Below, piece after piece: positions 51,716-61,151 of a stretch of DNA of 64,000 bases. The stretch is taken from assembly GCA_052067355.1 (NCBI GenBank), contig JBQHQH010000001.1, positions 1 through 64,000 of the forward strand. The letters run 5' to 3'. Source of the DNA: CABMKH01 sp040797625 (lineage in GTDB: Bacteria > Bacillota > Clostridia > Tissierellales > Tissierellaceae). The translations under genes and the position numbers were made by a program. Under the pieces are notes generated by a model. That model was not told where the DNA came from. It saw only the letters and a program-made list of their open reading frames with translations, and made no database searches. The first letter of the stretch is position 1. Each line of letters opens with the position of its first letter.

Positions 51716-52411
51716 CTAAAGATCCAATTCTTCTAATGTGGTAGCTATTCTACAAGCTGTTTGACCTTGCATTTTAGCTTTACCAGATGTATAGTTAGCA
51801 TAATATGTTCCAACTTCTTCTTCTCTTTCACTACTTATAATCCAAGTTCCTTTTCCATATTCATCTAAATAGATAGGTTTAGTATCTTTCCCCTTCGATA
51901 CTGAAAATATAATATCATTTGCACCCTCATTTTTTAGCCATACCTTCCAATACCTAAGGTCTTCACGTAGTCTAAATCTTTCAGACATCTCTGTACCACT
52001 TAGATCTACACTAAATTCTTGACGACTTGAAGATGGAGTCACTACTTTATCATCTTCCCATGGTATATAGTCATCTGGCACCCTCTGTACCTTCACATTA
52101 TCTTTAATATAGTAATCCCAAATTTCACATTCCTTAGAATTATTTCTCAATTTTCCAGCATGTGGAGTCTTCTTATCAGATGTCTCTTTTAGAGTTTCAT
52201 CTACATTGTCTACCCACCATGGTATATAGTCATCTGGTACTCTCTGTACCTTCACATTATCTTTAATATAATAATCCCAAACTTTACATTCCTTAGAATT
52301 ATTTCTCAAACTTCCAAGTGGTGCCGCAAAAGAATTAGTACTTACAGCAATTAACACTAAACCTAATAATGTTATAGAAAACACTTTCTTAAATTTAATA
52401 TAACCCTTCAC
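51716..52411 (-). CDS. Secreted protein with an internal duplication
   Basis: The start is GTG at 52411, seven bases after AGGAGG. The 231-residue product begins with a signal peptide (KFKKVFSITLLGLVLIAVST, cleavage likely after NSFA at 29). Residues 35-65 and 88-118 are the same 31-residue unit with two changes (LRNNSKECKVWDYYIKDNVK, then VQRVPDDYIPW). The C-terminal 95 residues (SMSERFRLREDLRYWKVWLK-like, then ISSEREEEVGTYYANYTSGK) look like a beta-rich domain. I do not recognise a family. It is expected outside the cell or at the wall. Confidence 0.75.
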   Translation of the reverse strand: MKGYIKFKKVFSITLLGLVLIAVSTNSFAAPLGSLRNNSKECKVWDYYIKDNVKVQRVPDDYIPWWVDNVDETLKETSDKKTPHAGKLRNNSKECEIWDYYIKDNVKVQRVPDDYIPWEDDKVVTPSSSRQEFSVDLSGTEMSERFRLREDLRYWKVWLKNEGANDIIFSVSKGKDTKPIYLDEYGKGTWIISSEREEEVGTYYANYTSGKAKMQGQTACRIATTLEELDL

Positions 52412-52651
52412 TCTAATTCCTCCTACTCATTTAAAAACAGTTAGTATTCCAACAAAGGATTAATCCTTAACTAAACTTTAACACTCCTTGCCTGAATCGT
52501 CAAATAATTCAAGCAAAAACTCATTGACAATTTTCCTAATAGTTATTTCAACTTAATTTTAATATTAATATAAAGAAGGCTTTCGCCTTCTAGTGTCGGA
52601 TCAAAATAATAAATACCAGTTGATATGGTAAAATTTGATTAATGATGAAGA
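52412..52651. other. Intergenic region
   Basis: AT-rich sequence with one clear hairpin, AGAAGGC/GCCTTCT at 52574-52591, which resembles a terminator or an IS boundary next to the IS4 relic. No gene is visible. Confidence 0.4.
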
Positions 52652-52882
52652 TGCAATTTATTCGACAGAGGGTACTCTGATTATAAATGGTGTGATAAAT
52701 TAACTGATGATAAATATAAATCTATTACAAGACAAGTATCTAATGCCTGTGTTGAAGAAATTAAAAGTACTTATGTAGAAAATGATTTAATATTTGATTG
52801 TGAAATTACAATGGGCACTGAATATAGTAAGAATAAAACCAAGCACACATATATGGAAATTCTAACCTTATATGGTTTTTAG
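52652..52882 (+). pseudogene. IS4-family transposase fragment
   Basis: The plus strand reads CNLFDRGYSDYKWCDKLTDD, then KYKSITRQVSNACVEEIKST and FDCEITMGTEYSKNKTKHTY, ending at a TAG. F-D-R-G-Y-x-D-Y-K is the DDE catalytic-Asp block of IS4-group transposases. No start and no C-terminal Glu region remain. Hairpins at about 52930-52972 (GAATTCCTT/AAGGAATTC) and 53047-53070 (TTCGTAC/GTACGAA) follow it and may be old element ends. Confidence 0.7.
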
Positions 52883-53114
52883 ACTTTTTTATGGTTAAAT
52901 TATTCAGTTATGTATTACAGTGTAAAATCAAGAATTCCTTGCATGCAATTTACCGCGTCAAAGGAATTCTCATTTTGTCAATATTTAATTATTTCTTAAA
53001 TGCAACACTAGAAGCTTTTAAGCTCATTTTTAAAAAACCAAACTATTCGTACCCGTGTATTTGTACGAATTTTAAAAGGTCCAATTTAGTTTTACAATTA
53101 ACTTTCTTTATACT

Positions 53115-54092
53115 TTATCCTTCTTGATTTCTAATTTTTAAATATTCCAGAAGATTACTACCTGTAGTTTTGTCAGTAACTAAAACATCAATTAGTTCAG
53201 CTTTCAATGATGCATATATGCTCTCTATTTTCTCATCACCCTCTGCAACTGCAATAACATTAGGAATATTTTGCACTTCATCAATACTTAGTGTTATTAC
53301 ACGATCATTCCACTCAGAATCTATTAACTTTCCGTCCTTATCAATAAAATTATAGCAGAAGTCCCCTACTATATTATTATATTGATCATCAGTTAGTGTC
53401 AATATTTGATCTAGATGAGCATTTGCAAGTGTACTAAATGAAGGAAAACCGCCTATACCAGTAAGTAAAACATCTGCATTTTTAGCAGTATTTAATACGT
53501 TTTTTATATATGTTTGGCTTATAAATACATTTTTTGCCTCAAGAGAGTCGACTAGAACTGGTGCATAAAGATACTCTACTTTAGCACCTAGTTTAGTTGC
53601 AAATTTTTCGCAAATTATATTAGCTTGTATATGTGTTGTTTCTCCACCAAATCCTCCTGTCATAGAAACGAAAGTAACATTTGAATAATTAGTAGAAGCA
53701 GCAATTAAATTAGAGACTTCATCAATAGTTGTTCCCCCTGTAATAGCCACAACATCGAATTCTTTTAATTGTCTTAAGAAGTATTTAGCAGCTGCATTGG
53801 CCACTCTTCTCTTTTGAGCTAATTTATTATCTGCACTTTCTACGCAAATTACATCTTTTAGAGAAAATTCCTTCTTAAGCTTTTGTTCTAATTCATAATA
53901 GGGATGTAAAAGTTCATCATGAATTAATATTTCTACAACACCATACTCTTTTGCCTTTTTAAGATATCTTGAAACAAGTGAACGACTAATATTATATTTT
54001 TTACCAATATCAGATTGTTTAGCCCCTTCATCATAATACATATATGCAATTTCTATTAACAACTTAATATCCTCTGAAGAAATATTTTTCAT
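53115..54092 (-). CDS. SorC-family sugar-responsive transcriptional regulator
   Basis: The ATG follows AGGAGG. The 325-residue protein has an N-terminal helix-turn-helix at about 18-50 (AKQSDIGKKYNISRSLVSRY) and a C-terminal sugar-phosphate-binding domain of the SorC/DeoR-like fold (VVAITGGTTIDEVSNLI, VLLTGIGGFPSFSTLANAHL). SorC-type proteins respond to phosphorylated sugars. It lies downstream of an FGGY kinase gene, with a terminator between them, and probably controls the kinase-permease cassette. Confidence 0.9.
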   Translation of the reverse strand: MKNISSEDIKLLIEIAYMYYDEGAKQSDIGKKYNISRSLVSRYLKKAKEYGVVEILIHDELLHPYYELEQKLKKEFSLKDVICVESADNKLAQKRRVANAAAKYFLRQLKEFDVVAITGGTTIDEVSNLIAASTNYSNVTFVSMTGGFGGETTHIQANIICEKFATKLGAKVEYLYAPVLVDSLEAKNVFISQTYIKNVLNTAKNADVLLTGIGGFPSFSTLANAHLDQILTLTDDQYNNIVGDFCYNFIDKDGKLIDSEWNDRVITLSIDEVQNIPNVIAVAEGDEKIESIYASLKAELIDVLVTDKTTGSNLLEYLKIRNQEG

Positions 54093-54188
54093 CTATAACC
54101 TCCTATTTAACAAGTAAATCTTAGTTCATTGTGGTTTATATACATTATAACATATGCCTATTAATAAATTAAATAATTATATATCATA

Positions 54189-54231
54189 AAAAAGAAAGTC
54201 TGCTGAAACTATACAGACCTTCTTTTTATGC
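54189..54231 (-). terminator. Terminator of the kinase gene
   Basis: AAAGAAAGTCTG pairs with CAGACCTTCTTT around an 11-base loop, ending in a T run on the minus strand, just after the kinase stop. Confidence 0.8.
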
Positions 54232-54264
54232 TAAAATATATTTTTTAGAAAGTTTTAATATTGC

Positions 54265-55863
54265 TTATCCGCCATATTTAATGGCTATCTCGGATAGTTC
54301 ATTATATACTCCCGCATCTTTTAAAGCTAAAAATGTCTTTTTAAACATATTATACATTTCCGTATAGATTTTATGATTTTCCATATTAGGTTCAACAACA
54401 CCATATGTATGAATCATATTTTCTATTGCGATATCAATACTTTCTAAATCTCCTGTGGCAACTCCTCCAAGTATAGCTGCTCCCATTGCAGCACATTCTG
54501 AAACTTTAAGTCTTTCTATTGGTCTTCCATATATATCAGCTTGCATTTGTACCCAGAATTCTGAACGTGCTCCTCCACCAGATAGTCTTATTGTTTCAAA
54601 TGGTTTTCCTAGTGCTTCTTCCATTGCTTCAACTGTCATTCTCAATTCATATATTATTCCCTCTAGTACGGCTCTTGCGGAATGTTTCCTATCATGGATT
54701 TGAGTCAAACCTATTAATCCACCTCTTGCATTATCATGATAGTAGGGGGTTGCTTGTCCATTGAAATATGGGAAAAATATTAATCCTCTACATCCTATTG
54801 GCGCTTTTGATGCTTCTAATGTTATAATATCATATGGATCAACTTCAATTATTCTACCTAATTCCTTCTCTATTTGTCCATATGTATCACGCCACCATCT
54901 TAGTGCCATACCTGCTGAATGGGCTGTCCCTTCCATATCCCATTTCTGTGGTATCGCATGACTTCCAAATGATACTCCAATATCTACGTCATAATTAACT
55001 TTACTAATATCATCGACCTGAGCTACCATTACAGCAGCAGTACCCATTGATAATTCTGCTATGCCTTCACGGTTAACTCCAGAACCTACAGCTGCACATT
55101 GTTGATCTCCTCCACCAGGTGAAAGTGGTGTTCCTTCTAAAAACCCTGTTAATTTTGCTGCTTCTTTTGAAACGTTACCTACTATTCTTAAATCATGTAA
55201 AATTGGTGGAAGTTTATTTTTATCTAGTCCAATTGCATCTAATAATGTCTCAGACCAATCTAATGTTTTTATATCAAACATTCCATTATAATTTAATGCT
55301 GAAGGTGCACTGAAAACTTCATTAGATCCTAATTTATTAAGTACCCATTCTTGTCCATTTACAAATTTCCAAGTTTTTTTATAAATTTCTGGTTTATTAT
55401 CCATAATCCACTTTATCTTTGGATAAACCCATAAGCTTGAAGGAATTAATCCAGTAATATTATAATATTCTTCTTTTCCAATATTATCGATAATCCATTG
55501 TGTCTCTTTTGTCGCTCTGCCATCAGACCATACAATAGCATATGTTAATGGTACCCAATTTTCATCAATAGGAACAAACGATCCCCTCTGACTTGATAAC
55601 CCTATGGATTTAATATCTTCTAAGTTTCCTTCAAATTTACTTGTTGCTTCTCTGGAAGCCTTGCATACCCCCTCCCATAATTCATTCATATTCTGATCCA
55701 CCCAACCTGGTAGAGGATGTTTGGTTGAATACTCGCAATATCCACTACTTGCAATAAAACCTTCTTCATCAAAAATAATTACCGATACTCCTGTGGTACC
55801 AGCATCAATTCCGGCAAAATATTTTTTCATATTATTCTGGTCAAGGCTTATATAGCTGACCAT
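54265..55863 (-). CDS. FGGY-family carbohydrate kinase (xylulokinase-like)
   Basis: A 532-residue ATP-dependent sugar kinase of the hexokinase/actin fold. The N-terminal phosphate loop is YFAGIDAGTTGVSVIIFDEE, ISLGLSSQRGSF-type residues follow (IGLSSQRGSFVPID), and the FGGY_C domain has LSPGGGDQQCAAVGSGVN, LSMGTAAVMVAQ and IRLSGGGARSEFWVQMQADI. This is the xylulokinase branch, but the substrate could be another ketose or polyol. The start is uncertain: ATG 55863 sits very close to AAAGGAG, while the Met at codon 12 has no site. It follows the unknown permease by 69 bases. Confidence 0.88.
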   Translation of the reverse strand: MVSYISLDQNNMKKYFAGIDAGTTGVSVIIFDEEGFIASSGYCEYSTKHPLPGWVDQNMNELWEGVCKASREATSKFEGNLEDIKSIGLSSQRGSFVPIDENWVPLTYAIVWSDGRATKETQWIIDNIGKEEYYNITGLIPSSLWVYPKIKWIMDNKPEIYKKTWKFVNGQEWVLNKLGSNEVFSAPSALNYNGMFDIKTLDWSETLLDAIGLDKNKLPPILHDLRIVGNVSKEAAKLTGFLEGTPLSPGGGDQQCAAVGSGVNREGIAELSMGTAAVMVAQVDDISKVNYDVDIGVSFGSHAIPQKWDMEGTAHSAGMALRWWRDTYGQIEKELGRIIEVDPYDIITLEASKAPIGCRGLIFFPYFNGQATPYYHDNARGGLIGLTQIHDRKHSARAVLEGIIYELRMTVEAMEEALGKPFETIRLSGGGARSEFWVQMQADIYGRPIERLKVSECAAMGAAILGGVATGDLESIDIAIENMIHTYGVVEPNMENHKIYTEMYNMFKKTFLALKDAGVYNELSEIAIKYGG

Positions 55864-55932
55864 AGCTCCTTTCTTTATTTATTTTTTATTCATTTCTAGT
55901 ATATCAAAATAATACTAGCTAATAACTGATAC

Positions 55933-56775
55933 TTAAAAACTAAAAATAACAAAACTTAATAATGCTATTACAGCTGATGGCATGTCTATTAATGTATCAG
56001 CTTCCGTATTTACTGTTACATTAAAGTACTCACCAAAGATGGTTGCTAAGATTCCAAATAATATTGCTAAATATATGTTACCAAATTTCAAAGCAGCATA
56101 TCCTGTTACTAATGAAATGTGATGAGTAGCTGGTATATCTTTTCCAAGTGAAAGTAATACTAATGAAACAGCACTTATATAAAATCCTATTAAGTTGTTT
56201 TTAGTTAATAGTGTAATATAAGCTACTACTGCTGATAAACCGACTCCCCAAATTACACTAAATAGAAAATTTTTGTTCACTTCTTCATATCTTTCTTTAT
56301 CAGATGGTAGTTTTGGAACTAATCCCGTTTTTCCTATAATTAATCTAGTAGCTATATTAAATATAACTATGGTGAATGCTACAGTATCAAAATTTAGTTC
56401 AAGTTTTCCAAAAAACAGATTCACTAAATATCCTAGTCCACCTGTTACACCTGCTGCAACTATTGGTAATATTTCTTTATATTTATATAAAGGTAAAAAA
56501 GTATTTGTACCATCTATTACTTCTCCTTCTTTATCATTACTTTTTATTCTTTTAAGTAGCGCTAATGCTACTACACCACTATTAAAAGCAACATGTGGTC
56601 CAAAAAAAGGTCCTCCTGCAATGTCAGTCAAGAATGCCTCTCCCCCACCTGACATTTGCATAATTATTCCTGCCAAACCTGTTAAGCCTGTAAAAATAAA
56701 TGCATTGGTCCCTCCAATTATGGATGCAAATATCCCACCTCCCATAGCTGCAATAACAACAATAATTAATTCCAT
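55933..56775 (-). CDS. Unknown polytopic membrane protein, candidate sugar/polyol permease
   Basis: The ATG lies behind GGGGGTGA. The 280-residue protein is very hydrophobic, about eight membrane segments, with polar Gly-rich loops (AFLTDIAGGPFFGPHVAFNS) and a conserved-looking PATHHISLVTGYAALKFGNI before the last segments. I recognise no transporter family. No ABC, PTS or MFS gene accompanies the kinase and SorC regulator, so this is the only candidate for uptake of the kinase substrate. That role is inference from context. Confidence 0.65.
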   Translation of the reverse strand: MELIIVVIAAMGGGIFASIIGGTNAFIFTGLTGLAGIIMQMSGGGEAFLTDIAGGPFFGPHVAFNSGVVALALLKRIKSNDKEGEVIDGTNTFLPLYKYKEILPIVAAGVTGGLGYLVNLFFGKLELNFDTVAFTIVIFNIATRLIIGKTGLVPKLPSDKERYEEVNKNFLFSVIWGVGLSAVVAYITLLTKNNLIGFYISAVSLVLLSLGKDIPATHHISLVTGYAALKFGNIYLAILFGILATIFGEYFNVTVNTEADTLIDMPSAVIALLSFVIFSF

Positions 56776-57353
56776 TAATTCACCCCCTTTTTTTAAAACG
56801 TTCCCATCAAAGATCTGCTTCTAAATCTTATGATAACAAAATATTTATCAATGTCAATAAAATATTCACATTCTCCATTAAGTTGCACATATGTGATTTT
56901 TCTAAAGGGACGTCACTTTTGATAATCTTTAAAAACTATTCAATATAGGGTAGTGGAAAAATTATAAATTTAATTATTTAAGTATAAATAGTTTTATATT
57001 TTTAAACATATGGCTTATTTTACGAAATTGTACTACTTTATTTCTATATATTATTACATTTATCAATTACTCTAAAAGATACAAAATGTAGTAAATAAAG
57101 AGTCTTTTTTATTTTTCTAAATCTGCTAATTTAATAATAATAATAAATCTTTGATATTAATACAGATAAAAATAAGTTGAATTTCAATTTTTTATTGTCA
57201 TATGTGAATGTTTATAAATTATGTGCTTTTTCCCTTGACAATTGTCAGACTTTTGATAACATGAAATTGAAGTCATTTAAATCAACTTACTAGTTTTGTT
57301 AAGCAATAATGGGAATAGTAGTTGATTTTGTTAGATCATTATAGGAGGTTGCA
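56776..57353. promoter_or_regulatory. Divergent control region
   Basis: This 578-base gap separates the permease (minus) from the serine hydrolase (plus). It contains the motif CATATGTGA twice (56888-56896, within the palindrome CACATATGTG, and 57199-57207), a plausible regulator site. On the plus strand TTGACA at 57235-57240 overlaps the palindrome TGACAATTGTCA (57236-57247), about 110 bases before the hydrolase. I see no gene or RNA. Confidence 0.4.
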
Positions 57354-58316
57354 ATGAATAAAAAAGATTTCGCTGAAATTGTAAATATGTTTGATACAGT
57401 AAAAGATTCACAAGGTAATAAATTAAATATGCATTCGCTACTTATTAGTGTAGATAATGATGTTTTATTACATCGCTTCAATAATAGACATGAATTTTCT
57501 GATATAAGAAGTATTAGTAAAACAGTTTTAACTTTAGTTACGGGCATAGCAAGAGATTTATCAATAAAAGGTTATTATCCTCATTTTGATGAAAACACTT
57601 ATGTTTATCCTATTATAAAAGATATCATTGATTTATCTAATAAATCAAATTTACCTTATCTTAAAAAGATTAAAGTTAAGCATCTATTAACTCATACTAT
57701 AGGTTATGACAAAATTCTCCTTATGCGTGATGACATAGCGGAAATGGATCCATTTACATACTTGAACTATATTGTAAATGAGCCAATTGTACATCAACCT
57801 GGAGAACATTATTTATATTCTAATGCAGGATTTTACCTATTATCTGTAGTACTTCAAGAATTTTTAAAAGAAGATTTGCTTCAATTTACAAATAGGCATT
57901 TATTTAAGAAGTTAAATATAAAGAATTATAAATGGGAGAAATACGGTAATTATCTAGCAGGGGCTACTAGACTTTGGTTATTGCCTGAAGACCTATTAAA
58001 AATTGGAAAAATTCTGATGGATTATGGTAAATATGATAATGAAAGAATAATTGAAAAGGATTGGATTGAAAAAATCCTTGTATCTACTACTCGTACCAAA
58101 GATGTAGACACTCCTAATGCAATTTTTAGAAGATTTGCCTATGCCCATGGTCTTTGGCTAGGTAAAGAAAATATTTTCTTTGGCCATGGAACAGATGGAC
58201 AAACATTAGCAATAATACCTAAAAAAAGATCAATAATTGTGACTTTAGCTGAACAAAAAGATGTAGTAGCTTTAGAAAATATTGTTGATTACATTATAAA
58301 AGAAAAAATTATGTAA
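57354..58316 (+). CDS. Serine hydrolase (beta-lactamase/transpeptidase-like)
   Basis: The ATG follows AGGAGGT. The 320-residue protein has the class C-like triad: S-I-S-K at 53-56 (Ser53 nucleophile, Lys56), Y-S-N at 155-157 and H-G-T-D-G near residue 274 in place of K-T-G. There is no signal peptide, so it acts in the cytosol, unlike true penicillin-binding proteins; esterase or peptidase activity is likely. It is transcribed away from the permease-kinase unit and could act on the same compound. Substrate unknown. Confidence 0.82.
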   Translation: MNKKDFAEIVNMFDTVKDSQGNKLNMHSLLISVDNDVLLHRFNNRHEFSDIRSISKTVLTLVTGIARDLSIKGYYPHFDENTYVYPIIKDIIDLSNKSNLPYLKKIKVKHLLTHTIGYDKILLMRDDIAEMDPFTYLNYIVNEPIVHQPGEHYLYSNAGFYLLSVVLQEFLKEDLLQFTNRHLFKKLNIKNYKWEKYGNYLAGATRLWLLPEDLLKIGKILMDYGKYDNERIIEKDWIEKILVSTTRTKDVDTPNAIFRRFAYAHGLWLGKENIFFGHGTDGQTLAIIPKKRSIIVTLAEQKDVVALENIVDYIIKEKIM

Positions 58317-58326
58317 GATAAAGTTA

Positions 58327-58353
58327 TAAAACCGTGATTAATCACGGTTTTAT
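58327..58353 (+). terminator. Terminator of the serine hydrolase
   Basis: AAAACCGTGATT is followed immediately by its complement AATCACGGTTTT, ten bases after the stop. Confidence 0.85.
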
Positions 58354-58476
58354 CTGGTATTGAACCTCTGGATATTCTCCAATATTTACAATATTGATAT
58401 ACATAGGAATTTTGTTTTTTGTTTTCTTTAATATTGTTTCACATTGAATCTAAGTTTACTTATATTTATTAACATC

Positions 58477-60255
58477 TTATATACTTCTTGTCTGTTCCTT
58501 TAACCAAGTCTTTTCCTCTTCTGCCAGATATGGAGATATCTTATCATATACATTTCTATGATAATTATTTAGCCAATCCTTTTCTTCTTGTGATAACAAT
58601 GATGGATCAACAGCTTTTAAATCTATAGGAGCTAAAGATAGAGTTTCAAATTTCATAAATTGTCCTGATTCTGTCTCTATATCTCTATCTACCACTACTA
58701 TATTCTCTATTCTAATTCCATGCTTTCCTGCCTTATATACTCCTGGCTCTATACTCACTACCATACCTTTTTCTAAGGCTATATTATTAGGAACAGAGGA
58801 TATTCTATGTGGTCCTTCATGGACATTTAGTAAAAATCCAACTCCATGTCCTGTACCATGTTTAAAATCTATTCCCTCTTTCCAAAGTGGATATCTACAG
58901 ATTATATCTAGTTGATATCCTGTAGTTCCTTCTAAAAATCTGGCACTGTTCAAATTTATATGTCCCTTTAAGGTTAAAGTGAAATCCCTCTTCTCTTCAT
59001 CACTTATATCTCCTAGTGCAATAGTCCTAGTTATATCAGTAGTTCCATCTAGATATTGTCCACCTGAATCTACTAGATATAAACCCTTTTCTTGTAAAAC
59101 TGCATTTGAATCTTCGTCTGCAGAATAATGTGCCATAGCTGCATTTGCACCATAGGCTGATATAGTTCCAAAACTAGGTTCTATATATAGATCTTGTTCT
59201 TCTCTAAATTCTTCAACCTTTTTACCTGCTGATAGCTCTGTTATCTTTATCTTTCCAATATTACTATCTAGCCAATATAAAAATTTAGTTAAGGCAACTC
59301 CATCTTTGATATAGGCGTTTCTTTGATTTTTTATTTCCACTTCATTTTTGGCACCCTTTAATCTTGTAGTTATATCCATTTCATCTATTATCCTACATCC
59401 TTCTGGAATTACATCATATAACCATCTGTTAATCCTAGACTTATCTAAAAGTACAGTAGAACCTTTGCGGATATCTCCTACTACATCTACCACTTCTTTA
59501 TATTCTCTTACTTCCACGCCATTTTCTTCTAAGAACCTCTCTACTTCTCCATTGATCTTATCTCTATCTACAAATATATAAGCTCCATCCATGGATACTA
59601 GACCATAGGAAATAGTTACAGGATTATTCACAATGTCTCTTCCCCTAATATTGTATAGCCATGCTATATCATCTAAACTTCCTATAAGGAAATAATCTGC
59701 ACCTTTTTTATCCATTATTCCTCTTACTCTTTGAATTTTCTCTTTTCCAGTAAGTCCTGTATATTTCACTTCATGAATGAATACATCTCTCTTAGGAATT
59801 TCAGGTCTATTACTCCAAATTTCTCCTACTAAATCATACTCATAGACGAACTTAATATCCTTGTTTTTAAACTTCTCTTCCAATTCTTCAAATGCTGATT
59901 GAGAATATATCCTTCCGTCGAACCCAATAGTTTCTCCATCTTTTAAATTATCTTGAAGCCATTCTATATAGCTTGGAAAGCCTGGTATTCCCATCTTAAA
60001 TAGTTTATATTCTGAACCTTTTAATTGACTTTCTGCCTGTATAAAATATCTCCCATCAGTCCATAGTATTGCATCTTCCTCTGTAACAACTACAGTTCCT
60101 GCTGATCCAGTAAATCCTGATATCCACGCTCTGCTCTTATAGTGATCTGCTACATATTCAGATTGATGAGGGTCTGCCGTTGGTACTATATATGCAGTTA
60201 TCCCCCTGTCTTTCATCAGTTTTCTTAAACTCTTCAACCTCTCATCTATACTCAA
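58477..60255 (-). CDS. Xaa-Pro aminopeptidase (M24, creatinase-type)
   Basis: The start is TTG at 60255 with GGGAGGG six bases upstream. The 592-residue enzyme has two N-terminal creatinase-like domains (PTADPHQSEYVADHYKSRAW, WTDGRYFIQAESQL) and a C-terminal pita-bread domain. Its metal ligands are visible in LVDSGGQYLDGTTDITRT, FKHGTGHGVGFLLNVHEGPH and KGMVVSIEPGVYKAGKHGIR. It removes N-terminal residues before proline, useful in a peptide-fermenting cell. The length matches eukaryote-like aminopeptidase P. It is monocistronic. Confidence 0.93.
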   Translation of the reverse strand: MSIDERLKSLRKLMKDRGITAYIVPTADPHQSEYVADHYKSRAWISGFTGSAGTVVVTEEDAILWTDGRYFIQAESQLKGSEYKLFKMGIPGFPSYIEWLQDNLKDGETIGFDGRIYSQSAFEELEEKFKNKDIKFVYEYDLVGEIWSNRPEIPKRDVFIHEVKYTGLTGKEKIQRVRGIMDKKGADYFLIGSLDDIAWLYNIRGRDIVNNPVTISYGLVSMDGAYIFVDRDKINGEVERFLEENGVEVREYKEVVDVVGDIRKGSTVLLDKSRINRWLYDVIPEGCRIIDEMDITTRLKGAKNEVEIKNQRNAYIKDGVALTKFLYWLDSNIGKIKITELSAGKKVEEFREEQDLYIEPSFGTISAYGANAAMAHYSADEDSNAVLQEKGLYLVDSGGQYLDGTTDITRTIALGDISDEEKRDFTLTLKGHINLNSARFLEGTTGYQLDIICRYPLWKEGIDFKHGTGHGVGFLLNVHEGPHRISSVPNNIALEKGMVVSIEPGVYKAGKHGIRIENIVVVDRDIETESGQFMKFETLSLAPIDLKAVDPSLLSQEEKDWLNNYHRNVYDKISPYLAEEEKTWLKEQTRSI

Positions 60256-60328
60256 TAGTATCCCTCCCTATATTTCTTGTATATCAATTATACTATATAA
60301 GAATAGTAAATACTATAAATTGAAAAAA

Positions 60329-60352
60329 TTGTGGTAGATTTCTCTACCACAA
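60329..60352 (-). terminator. Terminator of the ABC exporter operon
   Basis: TTGTGGTAGA and TCTACCACAA flank TTTC, with a T run on the minus strand, a few bases after the permease stop. Confidence 0.85.
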
Positions 60353-60356
60353 TCAA

Positions 60357-61151
60357 TTAAAATTTTGTAAAAGAGCCTTTGTATCTAACCCTCTTTATCA
60401 TATTATTAAATATTATATGTCCGAATACCACCCATAAAAAATTTATGAATAAATAATAAAATACATCTTTTAAATTCACTATTAAATTTAGATATATATT
60501 TCTACTTATATCAACGCCTTTGACAAAGGGGATTATCTTATTAAACAAGTTAATTGATGGATTTGTAGTTGTAGACAATATGAGTATAGATCCTTGTATC
60601 AACAAAATAACTTGGCTAATATTTCTTTCCATTAAAGTAAATCCAGACATAACTAAACCTATTCCAAACATACCTACAATACTGGGTAACATGATTGGTA
60701 TGATTTTTATCAAACTCAATAAATCAGATGAATTTACTTCAGAAATAATCATAGTGATAAAAATTAAGATAGCTATTATGATAAGTGAATATAATGCCCG
60801 TGTTATAGTATCAATAAAATATATAACTGTTAGAGAATAATTACCTTGTGTTTTCATTTCTAAAGTTCCTTCTCTTAACCCATTACTTATTGCTGAAGAA
60901 GATAGACCTAAAGCTATACTACTTATCTGCCAAAATAAATACCCTATAAGCACCAGAATTCTACTATCATCAAAATTAGCTCCATAATATCTATTCATAA
61001 CCATATAATCATTTGAAAATATAATCATTATATATATTCCTACAAATAACAATATTTCTGTTATTAAGCTCATTTTATATCGAAACATTGAAATGAGATT
61101 CATCTTTGTTTGAATTTTTACTAGGTTAAAAAAACCTGATATCTTTTTCAA
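60357..61151 (-). CDS. ABC-2 type permease subunit
   Basis: The start is TTG at 61151, overlapping the ATPase stop as TTGA, with GGAGAG upstream, so the two are translationally coupled. The 264-residue protein has six predicted membrane segments (ILLFVGIYIMIIFSN, LIIIAILIFITMIISEV, IIPIMLPSIVGMFGIGLVMS and others) and the cytoplasmic GLREGTLEMKTQGN loop typical of exporter permeases. With the ATPase it forms a simple efflux ABC transporter; the cargo is unknown. Confidence 0.85.
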   Translation of the reverse strand: MKKISGFFNLVKIQTKMNLISMFRYKMSLITEILLFVGIYIMIIFSNDYMVMNRYYGANFDDSRILVLIGYLFWQISSIALGLSSSAISNGLREGTLEMKTQGNYSLTVIYFIDTITRALYSLIIIAILIFITMIISEVNSSDLLSLIKIIPIMLPSIVGMFGIGLVMSGFTLMERNISQVILLIQGSILILSTTTNPSINLFNKIIPFVKGVDISRNIYLNLIVNLKDVFYYLFINFLWVVFGHIIFNNMIKRVRYKGSFTKF

